From Actinomadura rudentiformis (lineage in GTDB: Bacteria > Actinomycetota > Actinomycetes > Streptosporangiales > Streptosporangiaceae): DNA of 64,000 nt. Shown piece after piece: positions 50,323 through 58,971 of the stretch (position 1 is its first letter; each line of letters opens with the position of its first letter). Below the pieces are notes generated by a model. It made no database searches, was not told where the DNA came from, and was given only the letters and a program-made list of their open reading frames with translations. The stretch covers positions 291,198-355,197 of the forward strand of contig NZ_WBMT01000011.1 of assembly GCF_008923185.1 (NCBI RefSeq), read 5' to 3'. A program made the translations under genes and the position numbers.

Positions 50323-50610
50323 TCAGACCTCGGCCTTGAGCTCGTAGGGGGACTTGCCGGTGCCCTTGGCCCACTGCCGGGCCGCCGCGCGGGTGGCCAG
50401 GAGCCGTGCCACCTCCATGCCCACACCCATGATCACGGCCCAGCCGATCGCCTCGTGCAGCGCGACGTCCGGGGACTCGGGATTGGTCGGCGGCTCCTTG
50501 CCGGTGGTCTTCTTCCACGCCATGGTGATCGCCTTCTTGGCGACGAAGCCGCCGGCGAAGGCCGCGGCACCCGCCATCAGGCGCCAGCCGATGTCACCCT
50601 TATCCGCCAT
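50323..50610 (-). CDS. DUF4235 small membrane protein
   Basis: 95 residues. Two hydrophobic segments: GWRLMAGAAAFAGGFVAKKA and EAIGWAVIMGVGMEVARLLA, joined by MAWKKTTGKEPPTNPE; the WKKTTGKEPP segment is the family hallmark. DUF4235 proteins are widespread in actinobacteria and have no known function. ATG 50610 has GGGAGGACAC upstream. Divergent from valS. Confidence 0.88.
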   Translation of the reverse strand: MADKGDIGWRLMAGAAAFAGGFVAKKAITMAWKKTTGKEPPTNPESPDVALHEAIGWAVIMGVGMEVARLLATRAAARQWAKGTGKSPYELKAEV

Positions 50611-50709
50611 TGTGTCCTCCCGTACTCGAATCTGTGGTCGACGCTATCGGACCGCCGTGCGCGGGCTTAATTGGCGTGCGGGACGCTGCGATGTCAATAC
50701 CATTGGCGC

Positions 50710-53235
50710 ATGACAGAACAGCCGCGTACGCCGAACGTCCCCTCCAAGCCCTCCCTGGACGGCTTGGAGGAGAAGTGGGTACGCGTCTGGGAGACCGAGG
50801 GCACGTACCGGTTCGACCGGACGAAGGCCCGGGCCGAGGTCTACTCCATCGACACGCCGCCCCCCACGGTCAGCGGCTCCCTGCACGTCGGTCACGTCTT
50901 CTCCTACACCCACACCGACACCGTGGCGCGCTTCCAGCGGATGCGCGGCCGGGAGGTCTTCTACCCGATGGGGTGGGATGACAACGGGCTTCCGACGGAA
51001 CGCCGCGTCCAAAACTATTTCGGTGTCCGCTGCGACCCGTCGCTGTCGTACGACCCGTCGTTCGAACCGCCGGAAAAGCCGGATCCGAAGCGCCAGCTGC
51101 CCGTCAGCCGCCGCAACTTCATCGAGCTGTGCGAACGGCTGACGGAGATCGACGAGAAGGCCTTCGAGGAGATGTGGCGCCGGGTCGGCCTCTCGGTCGA
51201 CTGGAACCACCTCTACACGACCATCGGCGACGAGTCCCGGACCGCGTCGCAGCGCGCGTTCCTGCGCAACCTCGCGCGCGGTGAGGCGTACATGTCGGAG
51301 GCGCCCACGCTCTGGGACGTCACGTTCCGGACGGCGGTCGCGCAGGCGGAGCTGGAGGACCGCGAGTATCCCGGCGCCTTTTACCGGCTGCGTTTCCACG
51401 GGGATGAACGCCCGGTCCACATCGAGACCACCCGGCCGGAGCTGCTGCCCGCGTGCGTCGCGGTCGTCGCGCACCCCGACGACGAGCGCTACCAGGAGCT
51501 GTTCGGGACCACCGTGCGGACGCCGTTGTTCGGCGTCGAGGTCCCGGTCGTCGCGCACCGGCTGGCCGAGCCCGGCAAGGGCTCGGGCATCGCGATGATC
51601 TGCACGTTCGGCGACGTCAACGACGTCACCTGGTGGCGCGAGCTCGACCTTCCCACGCGCGCGATCATCGACTGGGACGGGCGGCTGGTGAACGAGGCGC
51701 CGCAGGGCGTTCCGGCGCATCCGTACGGCGAGCTGGCGGGCAAGACGGTCTTCTCCGCCAAGGAGCGGGTCGTCGAGCTGCTGCGCGACTCCGGTGACCT
51801 GGACGGCGAGCCGCGCAAGATCACCCGGCCGGTCAAGTTCTACGAGAAGGGCAGCAAGCCGCTGGAGATCGTCACCACCCGCCAGTGGTACATCCGCAAC
51901 GGCGGCCGTGACCCGGAGACGCGCGCGGAGCTCCTCGCGCGGGGGCGCGAACTCGTCTGGCACCCGCCCTACATGCGGGCCCGGTACGAGAACTGGGTCG
52001 AGGGCCTGGCGGGCGACTGGCTGATCTCGCGGCAGCGGTTCTTCGGCGTGCCGATCCCGGTCTGGTACCGGCTGGACGACGCGGGCGAGCCCGTCTACGA
52101 CGATCCGATCATCCCGGCCGAGGACAGCCTGCCGGTCGACCCGTCCTCCGACGTCCCGCCCGGCTACACCGAGGACCAGCGCGGCAAGGCGAACGGCTTC
52201 ATGGCCGACCCCGACGTGATGGACACGTGGGCCACCTCCTCGCTCAGCCCGCAGATCGCGGGCGGCTGGGAACGCGACGCCGATCTCTTCTCCCGCGTCT
52301 TCCCGTTCGACCTGCGCCCGCAGGCGCACGACATCATCCGGACCTGGCTGTTCTCCACCGTGGTCCGCGCGCACCTGGAGCACGGCTCGCTGCCGTGGAC
52401 CGACACCGCGCTGTCCGGCTGGATCCTCGATCCGGACCGCAAGAAGATGTCCAAGTCCAAGGGCAACGTCGTCACGCCGATCGCACTGCTGGAGGAGTAC
52501 GGCTCGGACGCGGTCCGCTACTGGGCCGCCAACGGCCGTCCCGGCACCGACACCGCGTTCGACACAGGTCAGATCAAGGTCGGCCGCCGTCTCGCCATCA
52601 AGATCCTGAACGCCTCGAAGTTCGTGCTCGGCTTCGGCGAGGTCGACTCCGGCGCCGCCGTCACCGAGCCGCTGGACCTGGCGATGCTCGCGGCCCTCGG
52701 CGGCGTGGTGGACGAGGCGACCACGGCCTTCGAGGGCTACGACTACACCCGGGCGCTGGAACGGACGGAACGTTTCTTCTGGGAGTTCTGCGACGACTAC
52801 CTGGAGCTGGTCAAGACCCGCGCCTATGGCGAAGGCGCCGAGGCTCAGTCGGCCCGCGTCGCCCTCCGCACGGCGCTCTCGGTGATGCTGCGGCTCTTCG
52901 CGCCTGTCCTGCCGTACGTCACCGAAGAGGTCTGGTCGTGGTGGCGTGAGGGATCGGTCCACCGCGCCTCGTGGCCCGGGGCCGCCGAGTTGCCGTCCGG
53001 TGGCGACCCAGCCGTGCTGGCCGCCACCGCCGAGGCGCTGCGCCAGATCCGCAAGGCCAAGTCGGAGGCCAAGGTCTCGATGCGCGCCGACGTCACCCGG
53101 GCCGTCGTCCGGGGCGCCGAGGTGCGGCGCGTGGCCGGGCCCGATCTGGTCGCGGCGGGCCGCATCGCCGACCTGAGCCTCGAAGAGGAGCCGGTCGAGC
53201 TCACCGTCCACGTGACCCTCGCTCCCACCGGCTGA
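50710..53235 (+). CDS. valS: valyl-tRNA synthetase
   Basis: 841 residues. Class Ia synthetase charging tRNA-Val. SGSLHVGHVFSYTHTD (~56-70) carries the HIGH signature as HVGH, the editing domain lies at ~190-330 (HIETTRPELLPACVAVVAHP), and DPDRKKMSKSKGNVVTP holds KMSKS (~579-583). The anticodon-binding domain follows (VTEEVWSWWREGSVHRASWP). The end is compact (EEPVELTVHVTLAPTG); the long C-terminal coiled coil of classical ValS is absent, consistent with the shorter form of the enzyme. ATG 50710 is where homology starts; no T-box is visible upstream. Confidence 0.95.
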   Translation: MTEQPRTPNVPSKPSLDGLEEKWVRVWETEGTYRFDRTKARAEVYSIDTPPPTVSGSLHVGHVFSYTHTDTVARFQRMRGREVFYPMGWDDNGLPTERRVQNYFGVRCDPSLSYDPSFEPPEKPDPKRQLPVSRRNFIELCERLTEIDEKAFEEMWRRVGLSVDWNHLYTTIGDESRTASQRAFLRNLARGEAYMSEAPTLWDVTFRTAVAQAELEDREYPGAFYRLRFHGDERPVHIETTRPELLPACVAVVAHPDDERYQELFGTTVRTPLFGVEVPVVAHRLAEPGKGSGIAMICTFGDVNDVTWWRELDLPTRAIIDWDGRLVNEAPQGVPAHPYGELAGKTVFSAKERVVELLRDSGDLDGEPRKITRPVKFYEKGSKPLEIVTTRQWYIRNGGRDPETRAELLARGRELVWHPPYMRARYENWVEGLAGDWLISRQRFFGVPIPVWYRLDDAGEPVYDDPIIPAEDSLPVDPSSDVPPGYTEDQRGKANGFMADPDVMDTWATSSLSPQIAGGWERDADLFSRVFPFDLRPQAHDIIRTWLFSTVVRAHLEHGSLPWTDTALSGWILDPDRKKMSKSKGNVVTPIALLEEYGSDAVRYWAANGRPGTDTAFDTGQIKVGRRLAIKILNASKFVLGFGEVDSGAAVTEPLDLAMLAALGGVVDEATTAFEGYDYTRALERTERFFWEFCDDYLELVKTRAYGEGAEAQSARVALRTALSVMLRLFAPVLPYVTEEVWSWWREGSVHRASWPGAAELPSGGDPAVLAATAEALRQIRKAKSEAKVSMRADVTRAVVRGAEVRRVAGPDLVAAGRIADLSLEEEPVELTVHVTLAPTG

Positions 53236-53253
53236 CCCGCCCCGGGCATGACT

Positions 53254-53279
53254 CAGGGCCGGGCGTTGACCCGGCCCTG
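53254..53279 (+). terminator. terminator after valS
   Basis: CAGGGCCGGG pairs perfectly with CCCGGCCCTG over a six-base loop, 18 bases after the valS stop. Confidence 0.8.
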
Positions 53280-53285
53280 CGCTGC

Positions 53286-53315
53286 GCGTGCTACTTGATT
53301 GCGTGCTACTTGATG
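53286..53315. repeat. 15-bp tandem duplication at the 3' end of a secreted-protein gene
   Basis: GCGTGCTACTTGATT (53286-53300) is followed by GCGTGCTACTTGATG (53301-53315), one mismatch. On the minus strand the copy holds the last Ile-Lys codons and TAG of the gene, and the second copy repeats them beyond the stop. Confidence 0.8.
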
Positions 53316-53719
53316 CGGACGACCGAGCTGCGCTCGGTCCTGTTGTCGCTGTAGGAAAGGATCTTCCTCGCCCAAAGCCGGGTCGCGGAGGTGCCGGGCA
53401 TCGTGAACCTGAAGGTGTGGGTGGTGTCGGCGGTGATCGTCCTGACCGTCCCGGTGCCATTGGCGTTCCGGTAGAACTCAAGCTTCGCCACGGCGATGTC
53501 GCCGGGAGTGGTGTCGCGGAGGCTGCCGGTCAGCACGATGTTGCTGCCGTTGACGGCCCACGTGCCCGAGGCCTTGACCTCCGTGGGGCTGTAGAGGTCG
53601 AGGTTCCAGTCGGTGGCCTTCATCGGCTTCGCGACGGCGGCTTCCGCGGCCTGCGCGGCCGGCGCCATGGCGCTCACCGCGATCGCTGCGGCGGCAAAGC
53701 TGATAGCCGTTCTGCGCAT
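53306..53719 (-). CDS. small secreted protein, beta-rich
   Basis: 137 residues. Signal peptide MRRTAISFAAAAIAVSAMAP with cleavage near AAQAAEA (~25). The mature part (TEVKASGTWAVNGSNIVLTG, DIAVAKLEFYRNANGTG, RLWARKILSYSDNRTERS) alternates like an immunoglobulin-type beta sandwich. No Cys in the mature protein. No family recognised. ATG 53719 has AAAGGA seven bases upstream. Convergent with valS. Confidence 0.7.
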   Translation of the reverse strand: MRRTAISFAAAAIAVSAMAPAAQAAEAAVAKPMKATDWNLDLYSPTEVKASGTWAVNGSNIVLTGSLRDTTPGDIAVAKLEFYRNANGTGTVRTITADTTHTFRFTMPGTSATRLWARKILSYSDNRTERSSVVRIK

Positions 53720-53950
53720 GGGTGTCCTTTGCTGTGGTCCGGGGAATGGGCGGCCGGATGATCACCGGCCGCGGACCATGCTCGCGAGCGGGACGGAGGG
53801 GCGACAGAGGCCAGGGGGCCAAGATGGGACCGCACGGGTAGCCCCAGGGCACTAATCGCGGCCGATGCGGTCTTGACTCACGTTCACGTCGCTTGGCCGG
53901 GCTCCCGAATCCGCGCCGTCGGGAGCCCGGTCCGTTTTCCGAGCGTCCGC

Positions 53951-54865
53951 TCACTCGCGTGCGTCGCCTGCGAGGTCGGCGAGGAACGCGATGGTCCGGG
54001 CCTGCTCCTCCTCGGGTCCGAAGGGAATGGGGATGAGGTCGGTCGTGCCGGCGTCGGCCAGGCGGCGGATCTCACGTTCGACCGTGGCCTCGTCGCCCAC
54101 GACGATCGTGTCCTCGACACCCGCGGCGCCGCCGCGCTCCATGACGGCACGGTAGGCGGGGACCTGCGCGGCCCTGCCGAAGTTCTCGGCGATCCAGGTG
54201 CGGCGCGCGTCCGGGTCATCCGTCACGGCGACGAACGGGGAGACCACCACGCGAGGGGCCGGACGCCCGGCGCCCGCCGCCGCCTTGGTGATCGTCGGAA
54301 CGAAGTAGTCGGCGATGACCTCGGGCCCGGACCACAACACGATCGCCCCGTCGGTGAGTTCGCCGGCGATTCGCAGCATGGCGGGACCGAGCGCGGCGAT
54401 CAGGACCGCGGGCGGCTTCGCACCCGGAGCCAGGACGCCCCCCTCCGCCTTGAGCGTCTCGCCTTCGTACGCCACGCTCTCGCCGTGCAGGAGCGGGCCG
54501 AGCGCGGTCAGGTACTCGCGCATCCTGAGCGCGGGCCGGTCGAACGACATGCCGAACCCGTCCTCGACGATGTACCTGTGGCTCACGCCGAGCCCGAGCG
54601 TGAGCCGGTTGCCGGTCGCCGCCTGGATGGTCAGCGCCTGTGCCGCCATGGCCAGCGGGTGCCGGGGAATGGTCGGCACGATGCTGGTGCCGAGTTCGAT
54701 ACCGGGAGCGGTGCGGCCCGCTATGGCCAGGGTGGTGAGCGCGTCCCAGCCATGCCGCTGGGCGAACCAGGCGCCGGTGAAGCCCGCTTCCGCGACTTCC
54801 CGCGTCTTCTCGACGACGGCGTCGAGGGACATGCCAAGCTCGTCCACGAACAGTCCGATGCGCAT
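53951..54865 (-). CDS. LLM-class F420-dependent oxidoreductase
   Basis: 304 residues. Luciferase-like TIM barrel: MRIGLFVDELGMSLDAVVEK, GAWFAQRHGWDALTTLAIAG, LGTSIVPTIPRHPLAMAAQA, RLTLGLGVSHRYIVED. This matches F420-dependent actinobacterial LLM enzymes rather than FMN luciferases, but the cofactor is inferred. ATG 54865 follows GAGGAG. Divergent from a TetR-type gene with two palindromes between them, so expression is probably repressed by that regulator. Substrate unknown. Confidence 0.88.
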   Translation of the reverse strand: MRIGLFVDELGMSLDAVVEKTREVAEAGFTGAWFAQRHGWDALTTLAIAGRTAPGIELGTSIVPTIPRHPLAMAAQALTIQAATGNRLTLGLGVSHRYIVEDGFGMSFDRPALRMREYLTALGPLLHGESVAYEGETLKAEGGVLAPGAKPPAVLIAALGPAMLRIAGELTDGAIVLWSGPEVIADYFVPTITKAAAGAGRPAPRVVVSPFVAVTDDPDARRTWIAENFGRAAQVPAYRAVMERGGAAGVEDTIVVGDEATVEREIRRLADAGTTDLIPIPFGPEEEQARTIAFLADLAGDARE

Positions 54866-54888
54866 ACTGCGTCTCCTCTGGAGCATAA

Positions 54889-54907
54889 GCGGAAGAAATT
54901 CCTCCGC
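54889..54907. promoter_or_regulatory. imperfect palindrome, candidate TetR operator 1
   Basis: GCGGAAGAAATTCCTCCGC is an inverted repeat with one mismatch, 24 bases upstream of the LLM oxidoreductase start. It shares the AAATTCCTCC half with the second palindrome at 54930. Confidence 0.5.
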
Positions 54908-54929
54908 ATAGCGCACAGTACCAATATGT

Positions 54930-54944
54930 GGAGGAAAATCCTCC
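54930..54944. promoter_or_regulatory. perfect palindrome, candidate TetR operator 2
   Basis: GGAGGA-AAA-TCCTCC lies 19 bases before the TetR gene start, placed to repress that gene and possibly the divergent LLM gene. Confidence 0.6.
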
Positions 54945-54963
54945 GTTAGAGAGGTGACAAGGA

Positions 54964-55587
54964 GTGGCGGAGCTGCGCGCGGATGCCAGGCGCAACCGGG
55001 ACCTCCTCCTCGAGGCGGCCCGGCAGCTGATCGTTGAACGGGGTGGAATGCCGCCGCTGGAGGACATCGCCCAGCGAGCCGGTGTGGGGATCGGCACCCT
55101 CTATCGCCGGTTCCCCGACCGCGAGGACCTGATGATCGGCATATCCGCGCACACGATGCGGCGCGTGGTGGAGATCGCCCAGACCGCGTGGGACGAGGAG
55201 CCCGACGGCTGGAGTGCGCTGAGCCGCTTCGTCCGCCGCTGCATCGAGCTCCGGATGGGCGTGCTGGGCACCACGGTCGATCCGGTCCTGCACGCCAAGA
55301 TCCGGCATGATCCGGAGGTGATAGAGGCCCGTGGCCGGCTGGTGGAGCTCCTGGCTCTGATGGTCGAGGGCGCCCAGACCGCGGGGGTGATGCGCGGCGA
55401 CGTCGGCCCGGGCGACATCGGGATGCTCATCAACGTCCACATCCATCAGGCAGCCGACATTCCCGCCGCGCTGGTGGACGTCGTTCCTGGCCGGCTGGTC
55501 GGTCTGATGTTGGACGGCCTGCGCGCGCGGCCTGGCACGCCGCTGCCGGGCCGCGCGATCAGCGGTGCCGACCTCGAGGCGCAGTAA
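54964..55587 (+). CDS. TetR-family transcriptional regulator
   Basis: 207 residues. N-terminal helix-turn-helix: RRNRDLLLEAARQLIVERG then LEDIAQRAGVGIGTLYRRFP. The C-terminal helical domain should bind a small ligand and dimerise. GTG 54964 was chosen as the only start near the conserved region, although GGAG touches it. Two related palindromes in the gap to the LLM gene fit autoregulation and control of that neighbour. Confidence 0.9.
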   Translation: MAELRADARRNRDLLLEAARQLIVERGGMPPLEDIAQRAGVGIGTLYRRFPDREDLMIGISAHTMRRVVEIAQTAWDEEPDGWSALSRFVRRCIELRMGVLGTTVDPVLHAKIRHDPEVIEARGRLVELLALMVEGAQTAGVMRGDVGPGDIGMLINVHIHQAADIPAALVDVVPGRLVGLMLDGLRARPGTPLPGRAISGADLEAQ

Positions 55588-55664
55588 CCGAACGTGATTC
55601 CGTTTTGAATGGGCAAGCGTTAGCGTAAGTGCATGCTGACTGCGCCTCACCGAGGAGCCGCCCT

Positions 55665-56867
55665 GTGACGGATCTGGACGAGTATGGCCGCCGCGCTCGA
55701 GCCTGGCTCGACGCCAACGCCGGCGAGCTTCCCCGCGAGCCCGACCTGGCCACCGCCCGCGCGTTCATGGCGAAGCTGTACGACGCCGGGTACTCCGGCA
55801 TCACGTGGCCTGCCGAGTACGGCGGGCAGGGGTTGTCGGCCGCGGAGGAACGGGCGTTCCAGCAGGCCGCCCGGGACGTCACGCTCCCGGTCGGGGTCTT
55901 CGGGATCGGCCTCGGCATGTGCGGCCCGACCCTGGTGTCGATCGGCACCGAGGAGCAGAAGAGGCGCTACATCCGGCCGCTGCTGCGCGGCGAGGAGATC
56001 TGGTGCCAGATGTTCTCGGAGCCCGGTGCAGGGTCGGACGTGGCCTCGCTGCAGACGCGGGCCGTATTCGACGGCGACGCGTGGGTGGTCAACGGGCAGA
56101 AGGTGTGGACGTCGGTGGCCCGCCAGGCCGACTACGGCCTGCTCATCGCCCGTACGGACGTGGACGTGCCCAAGCACAAGGGCATCACGATGTTCATCAT
56201 CGACATGCACGATCCAGGTGTCACCGTCCGCCCGCTGCGCGACATGACCGGCGAGTCCCACTTCAACGAGATCTTCTTCGACGACGTCCGCGTCGCGCCC
56301 GACCAGGTCGTGGGTGCGGTGAACGAGGGCTGGTCGGCCGCCGTCACCACCCTGCTCCACGAGCGCGTGTCGATCGGCATGGGCGCCGCCCGCACCGAAC
56401 GCCCGGCCTCGTTCGAGGCCCTGTCGCGTGCCGCCCGCGACCGCGGCCTGCTCGGCGACCGCGCGGTGGTCGACCAGCTCGTCGACCTCTACCTGCAGGA
56501 ACGGGCATTCGATCTCTTCAACGCCCGGCTCACGCAGGAGGTCAAGGCCGGGATCTTCCCGGGTGCGCGCGGCTCGATCGCCAAGCTGCTGCTCGCCGAC
56601 CTGACGCTGGCCGGCGCCGACGTCGCGAGCGAGATCCTCGGCGCCGAGTCGGTCGCTTACGAGGGGGACGGCCGCGGGAGTGGAGCAGGGATCGCGCGTG
56701 CGCTTGCCTGGGCGCCCGGGATGGCGCTCGGCGGCGGCACCAACGAGATCATGCGCAACATCATCGGTGACCGTGTCCTCGGGTTGCCCCGCGAGCCCCA
56801 GGTCGATCGCGAGATCCCGTTCCGCGATCTCAAGGTCGGCACGCAGTCGAAGGAGGCGGGCAAGTGA
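55665..56867 (+). CDS. acyl-CoA dehydrogenase (first subunit)
   Basis: 400 residues. FAD enzyme making an alpha,beta double bond in an acyl-CoA. GITWPAEYGGQGLSAAEER, then QMFSEPGAGSDVASLQTRA (FAD-binding strand), MTGESHFNEIFFDDVRVAP and ALGGGTNEIMRNIIGDRVLGLPRE. It is the full-length subunit of a two-gene pair, as in actinobacterial FadE heteromers used for branched or steroid side-chain acyl-CoAs. GTG 55665 has GAGGAG eight bases upstream. Whether it carries the base Glu was not checked. Confidence 0.93.
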   Translation: MTDLDEYGRRARAWLDANAGELPREPDLATARAFMAKLYDAGYSGITWPAEYGGQGLSAAEERAFQQAARDVTLPVGVFGIGLGMCGPTLVSIGTEEQKRRYIRPLLRGEEIWCQMFSEPGAGSDVASLQTRAVFDGDAWVVNGQKVWTSVARQADYGLLIARTDVDVPKHKGITMFIIDMHDPGVTVRPLRDMTGESHFNEIFFDDVRVAPDQVVGAVNEGWSAAVTTLLHERVSIGMGAARTERPASFEALSRAARDRGLLGDRAVVDQLVDLYLQERAFDLFNARLTQEVKAGIFPGARGSIAKLLLADLTLAGADVASEILGAESVAYEGDGRGSGAGIARALAWAPGMALGGGTNEIMRNIIGDRVLGLPREPQVDREIPFRDLKVGTQSKEAGK

Positions 56868-56868
56868 G

Positions 56869-57984
56869 CTGATCCCCACCGAGGAGCAGCAGGAACTGGC
56901 GGCCTCCGTCCGGGACTTCCTCGCCGGCACGGCCCCGATGGCCAAGGTCCGCGAGATCGCCGAGTCGTCCGCCCCGTACGACCCGGACGTCTGGGCCCGC
57001 ATGACGGGCGAGCTCGATCTCGCCGCTCTCGCGGTGCCCGAGTCCCTCGGCGGCGCCGGTGCCGGCCATGCCGAGGTCGCGGTGGTGATGGAGGAACTGG
57101 GCGCGGCGCTCGCCCCGAGCCCCTATCTGGCCTCGGCCGTGCTCGCCGTGAACGTGCTCCTGGAGTCCGGTGACGAAACGGCGATCAAGGATCTGCTGCC
57201 CGGCATCGCCACAGGCACCACCGTCGCCACGTTCGCCATCCCGATCCTCGGTGAGCCGATTCCCGGCGCGCGCAAGTCCTCCGGCGGCTACGAGCTCAGC
57301 GGTCCGGCTCCCCGCGTGCTGAGCGGAGCGGACGCCGATCTCATCCTTCTCGCCGCCACCCTCGTCGACGAGGTGAGCGACGGTGACGGGCCCATCGCGA
57401 TCTTCGCCGTCGAGTCCGGCGCGTCCGGGCTCACCCGGACACCCCTCACCACCCTCGACCTCACCCGCCCGCAGGCGACGCTGACGTTCGACGCCACGCC
57501 CGCACGCCAGATCGGTCCTGACGACGCCAGCGAGGTGATTTCGCGTGTCCTGGACCTGGCCTCCGTCGCCCTCGCCGCCGAGCAGCTGGGTGGTCTCCGC
57601 CGCTGCCTCGACACGATCGTGGAGTACGCGAAGCTCCGCGTGCAGTTCGGCCGTTTCGTCGGCTCGTTCCAGGGCGTGAAGCACAAACTCGCCGACATGC
57701 ACTGCACCCTCGAACAGGCCGAGTCGATCGTGCGCTACGCCGCCTGGACCGCCGACGAGAGCCCGGACGAACTGCCCGTCGCCGCTGCTCTCGCGCAGTC
57801 TTACCTAGGCCGCGCCTACTTCCAGGTGGCCAAGGACCACTTGCTTCTCCACGGCGGCATCGGCTTCACCTGGGAGCACGACGCGCATCTCTACTACAAG
57901 CGTGCCAAGAGCAGCGAGCTCCTCCTGGGTCCGCCGCGCCATCACCGGGCCCGCCTCGCCGAACGTCTCGGGTTGACGCTATAG
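56869..57984 (+). CDS. acyl-CoA dehydrogenase (second subunit), start codon irregular
   Basis: About 371 residues reading LIPTEEQQELAASVRDFLAG, LAALAVPESLGGAGAGHAEV, RRCLDTIVEYAKLRVQFGRFVGS and LLHGGIGFTWEHDAHLYYKR, a normal acyl-CoA dehydrogenase partner of the upstream gene. The conserved part begins immediately after the upstream stop, but no ATG, GTG or TTG is in frame there: the GTG at 56864, with AAGGAGG at ideal distance, reads GTG AGC TGA. I therefore give the CTG at 56869. A one-base sequencing error or real frameshift, or a CTG start by coupling, would each explain this. The first in-frame ATG (56938) would remove conserved residues. Confidence 0.75.
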   Translation: MIPTEEQQELAASVRDFLAGTAPMAKVREIAESSAPYDPDVWARMTGELDLAALAVPESLGGAGAGHAEVAVVMEELGAALAPSPYLASAVLAVNVLLESGDETAIKDLLPGIATGTTVATFAIPILGEPIPGARKSSGGYELSGPAPRVLSGADADLILLAATLVDEVSDGDGPIAIFAVESGASGLTRTPLTTLDLTRPQATLTFDATPARQIGPDDASEVISRVLDLASVALAAEQLGGLRRCLDTIVEYAKLRVQFGRFVGSFQGVKHKLADMHCTLEQAESIVRYAAWTADESPDELPVAAALAQSYLGRAYFQVAKDHLLLHGGIGFTWEHDAHLYYKRAKSSELLLGPPRHHRARLAERLGLTL

Positions 57985-58001
57985 GGGAAATATTCCTCTA
58001 T
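57981..58001. promoter_or_regulatory. palindrome upstream of the XRE-cupin gene
   Basis: ATAGGGGAA-ATA-TTCCTCTAT is an inverted repeat with one mismatch per arm, overlapping the stop codon of the second acyl-CoA dehydrogenase and ending ten bases before the regulator's GTG. Probable autoregulatory operator. Confidence 0.6.
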
Positions 58002-58011
58002 AGTGGAGTCC

Positions 58012-58593
58012 GTGAGCAGGGCGGACTTCTCGCTGGCCGATCTCGGACGGCGCTTGCGGAGAGAGCGGCAGTCGCGCGGCGTCAGCCTGGACGCGCTCGC
58101 GGCGGCGAGCGGCGTCAGCCGGAGCATGATCTCCGACGTGGAACGCGGCGCGAAGGCGCCGACCGTGGTGGTGCTCGCACGGCTGGCGACCGCGCTCGGC
58201 ACGACCGCCGCCCGGCTGCTCGACGATCAGGCCGCCGACCGCGTGATCGTGCTGCGGCACGCCGACCAGCCCGCGCTGCGTGAGACCGCGGGCTGGGAGC
58301 GGCGGATCCTGTCGCCGACGCTGCCGGGTGTGGAGTTCGAGTTCATCCGCACCACCGTGCCGGCAGGCGTGACCGTGGGGGAGTTCGCGGCGCACGCGGC
58401 GGGCTCGCGCGAGTACGTCGCGGTCGAACGCGGCGAGCTGACGGTCACCATCGACGGTACCCCGCACCGGCTCACCACGGGCGACGCCATGTACTACGCC
58501 GGCGACGCCACGCACGCCTTCGCCAACGACGGTGCGGAGGAGTGCGTCTACTACACGGCCATGGAAGTGAGCACGCGTGATCGAGACCATTGA
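58012..58593 (+). CDS. XRE-family regulator with cupin domain
   Basis: 193 residues. Helix-turn-helix at LGRRLRRERQSRGVSLDALA / ASGVSRSMISDVERGAKAPT, then a cupin sensor domain (REYVAVERGELTVTIDG, GDAMYYAGDATHAFAND). Such regulators usually control nearby catabolic genes and sense a small molecule. GTG 58012 has GGAG at good distance; GTG 58003 is possible. The gene overlaps the RidA gene by 17 bases, so regulator, RidA and HAD form one operon. Confidence 0.9.
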   Translation: MSRADFSLADLGRRLRRERQSRGVSLDALAAASGVSRSMISDVERGAKAPTVVVLARLATALGTTAARLLDDQAADRVIVLRHADQPALRETAGWERRILSPTLPGVEFEFIRTTVPAGVTVGEFAAHAAGSREYVAVERGELTVTIDGTPHRLTTGDAMYYAGDATHAFANDGAEECVYYTAMEVSTRDRDH

Positions 58594-58951
58594 CCCCGCC
58601 GGACTGCCCGAGCCGACCCCCGCGTACACCCACGGAACGCTCGTCAGCGGAGCCCAGCGCCTGCTCTTCGTCAGCGGCCAGCCGCCGTGGGGCGGCGACC
58701 TTCCGGACGACTTCGAGGGGCAGTGCCGGCTGGCGTGGCGCAACGTCGAGCGGGTGCTCGCCGAGGCGGGCATGACCCTGCGCGACCTCGCGAAGGTGAC
58801 CGTCTACCTGGCCGACCGGCGCGACCGGGAGGCCAACAGCCGCATCCGCGCTGAGGTGCTCGGCGACCACCGGCCCGCGATCACCATCATCATCACCGGC
58901 ATCTACAGCGAGGAATGGCTGCTGGAGATCGAGGGCGTCGCCGTGGCGTGA
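58577..58951 (+). CDS. RidA (YjgF/UK114) family protein
   Basis: 124 residues. LLFVSGQPPWGGDLPDDFEG is the opening strand; NVERVLAEAGMTLRDLAKVTVYLAD and RPAITIIITG follow. RidA proteins hydrolyse reactive enamine/imine intermediates. The Arg of the classical site (usually in R.P.R..) is not evident: the equivalent reads DHRPAIT, so substrate range is uncertain. Overlaps the regulator upstream; the HAD gene begins at its stop. Confidence 0.88.
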   Translation: MIETIDPAGLPEPTPAYTHGTLVSGAQRLLFVSGQPPWGGDLPDDFEGQCRLAWRNVERVLAEAGMTLRDLAKVTVYLADRRDREANSRIRAEVLGDHRPAITIIITGIYSEEWLLEIEGVAVA

Positions 58952-58971
58952 GCCCCCGGTACGCTGCGATC

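Noticed and set aside
50644..53481. 945-codon open frame antisense to valS
   Set aside because: valS on the plus strand has all synthetase motifs; the reverse frame shows only Arg/Asp/Gly/Val-rich shadow sequence.
56680..56868. N-terminal extension of the second acyl-CoA dehydrogenase from an ATG at 56680
   Set aside because: It would overlap the first dehydrogenase by about 190 bases and encodes Arg/Ser-rich shadow sequence with no family similarity.
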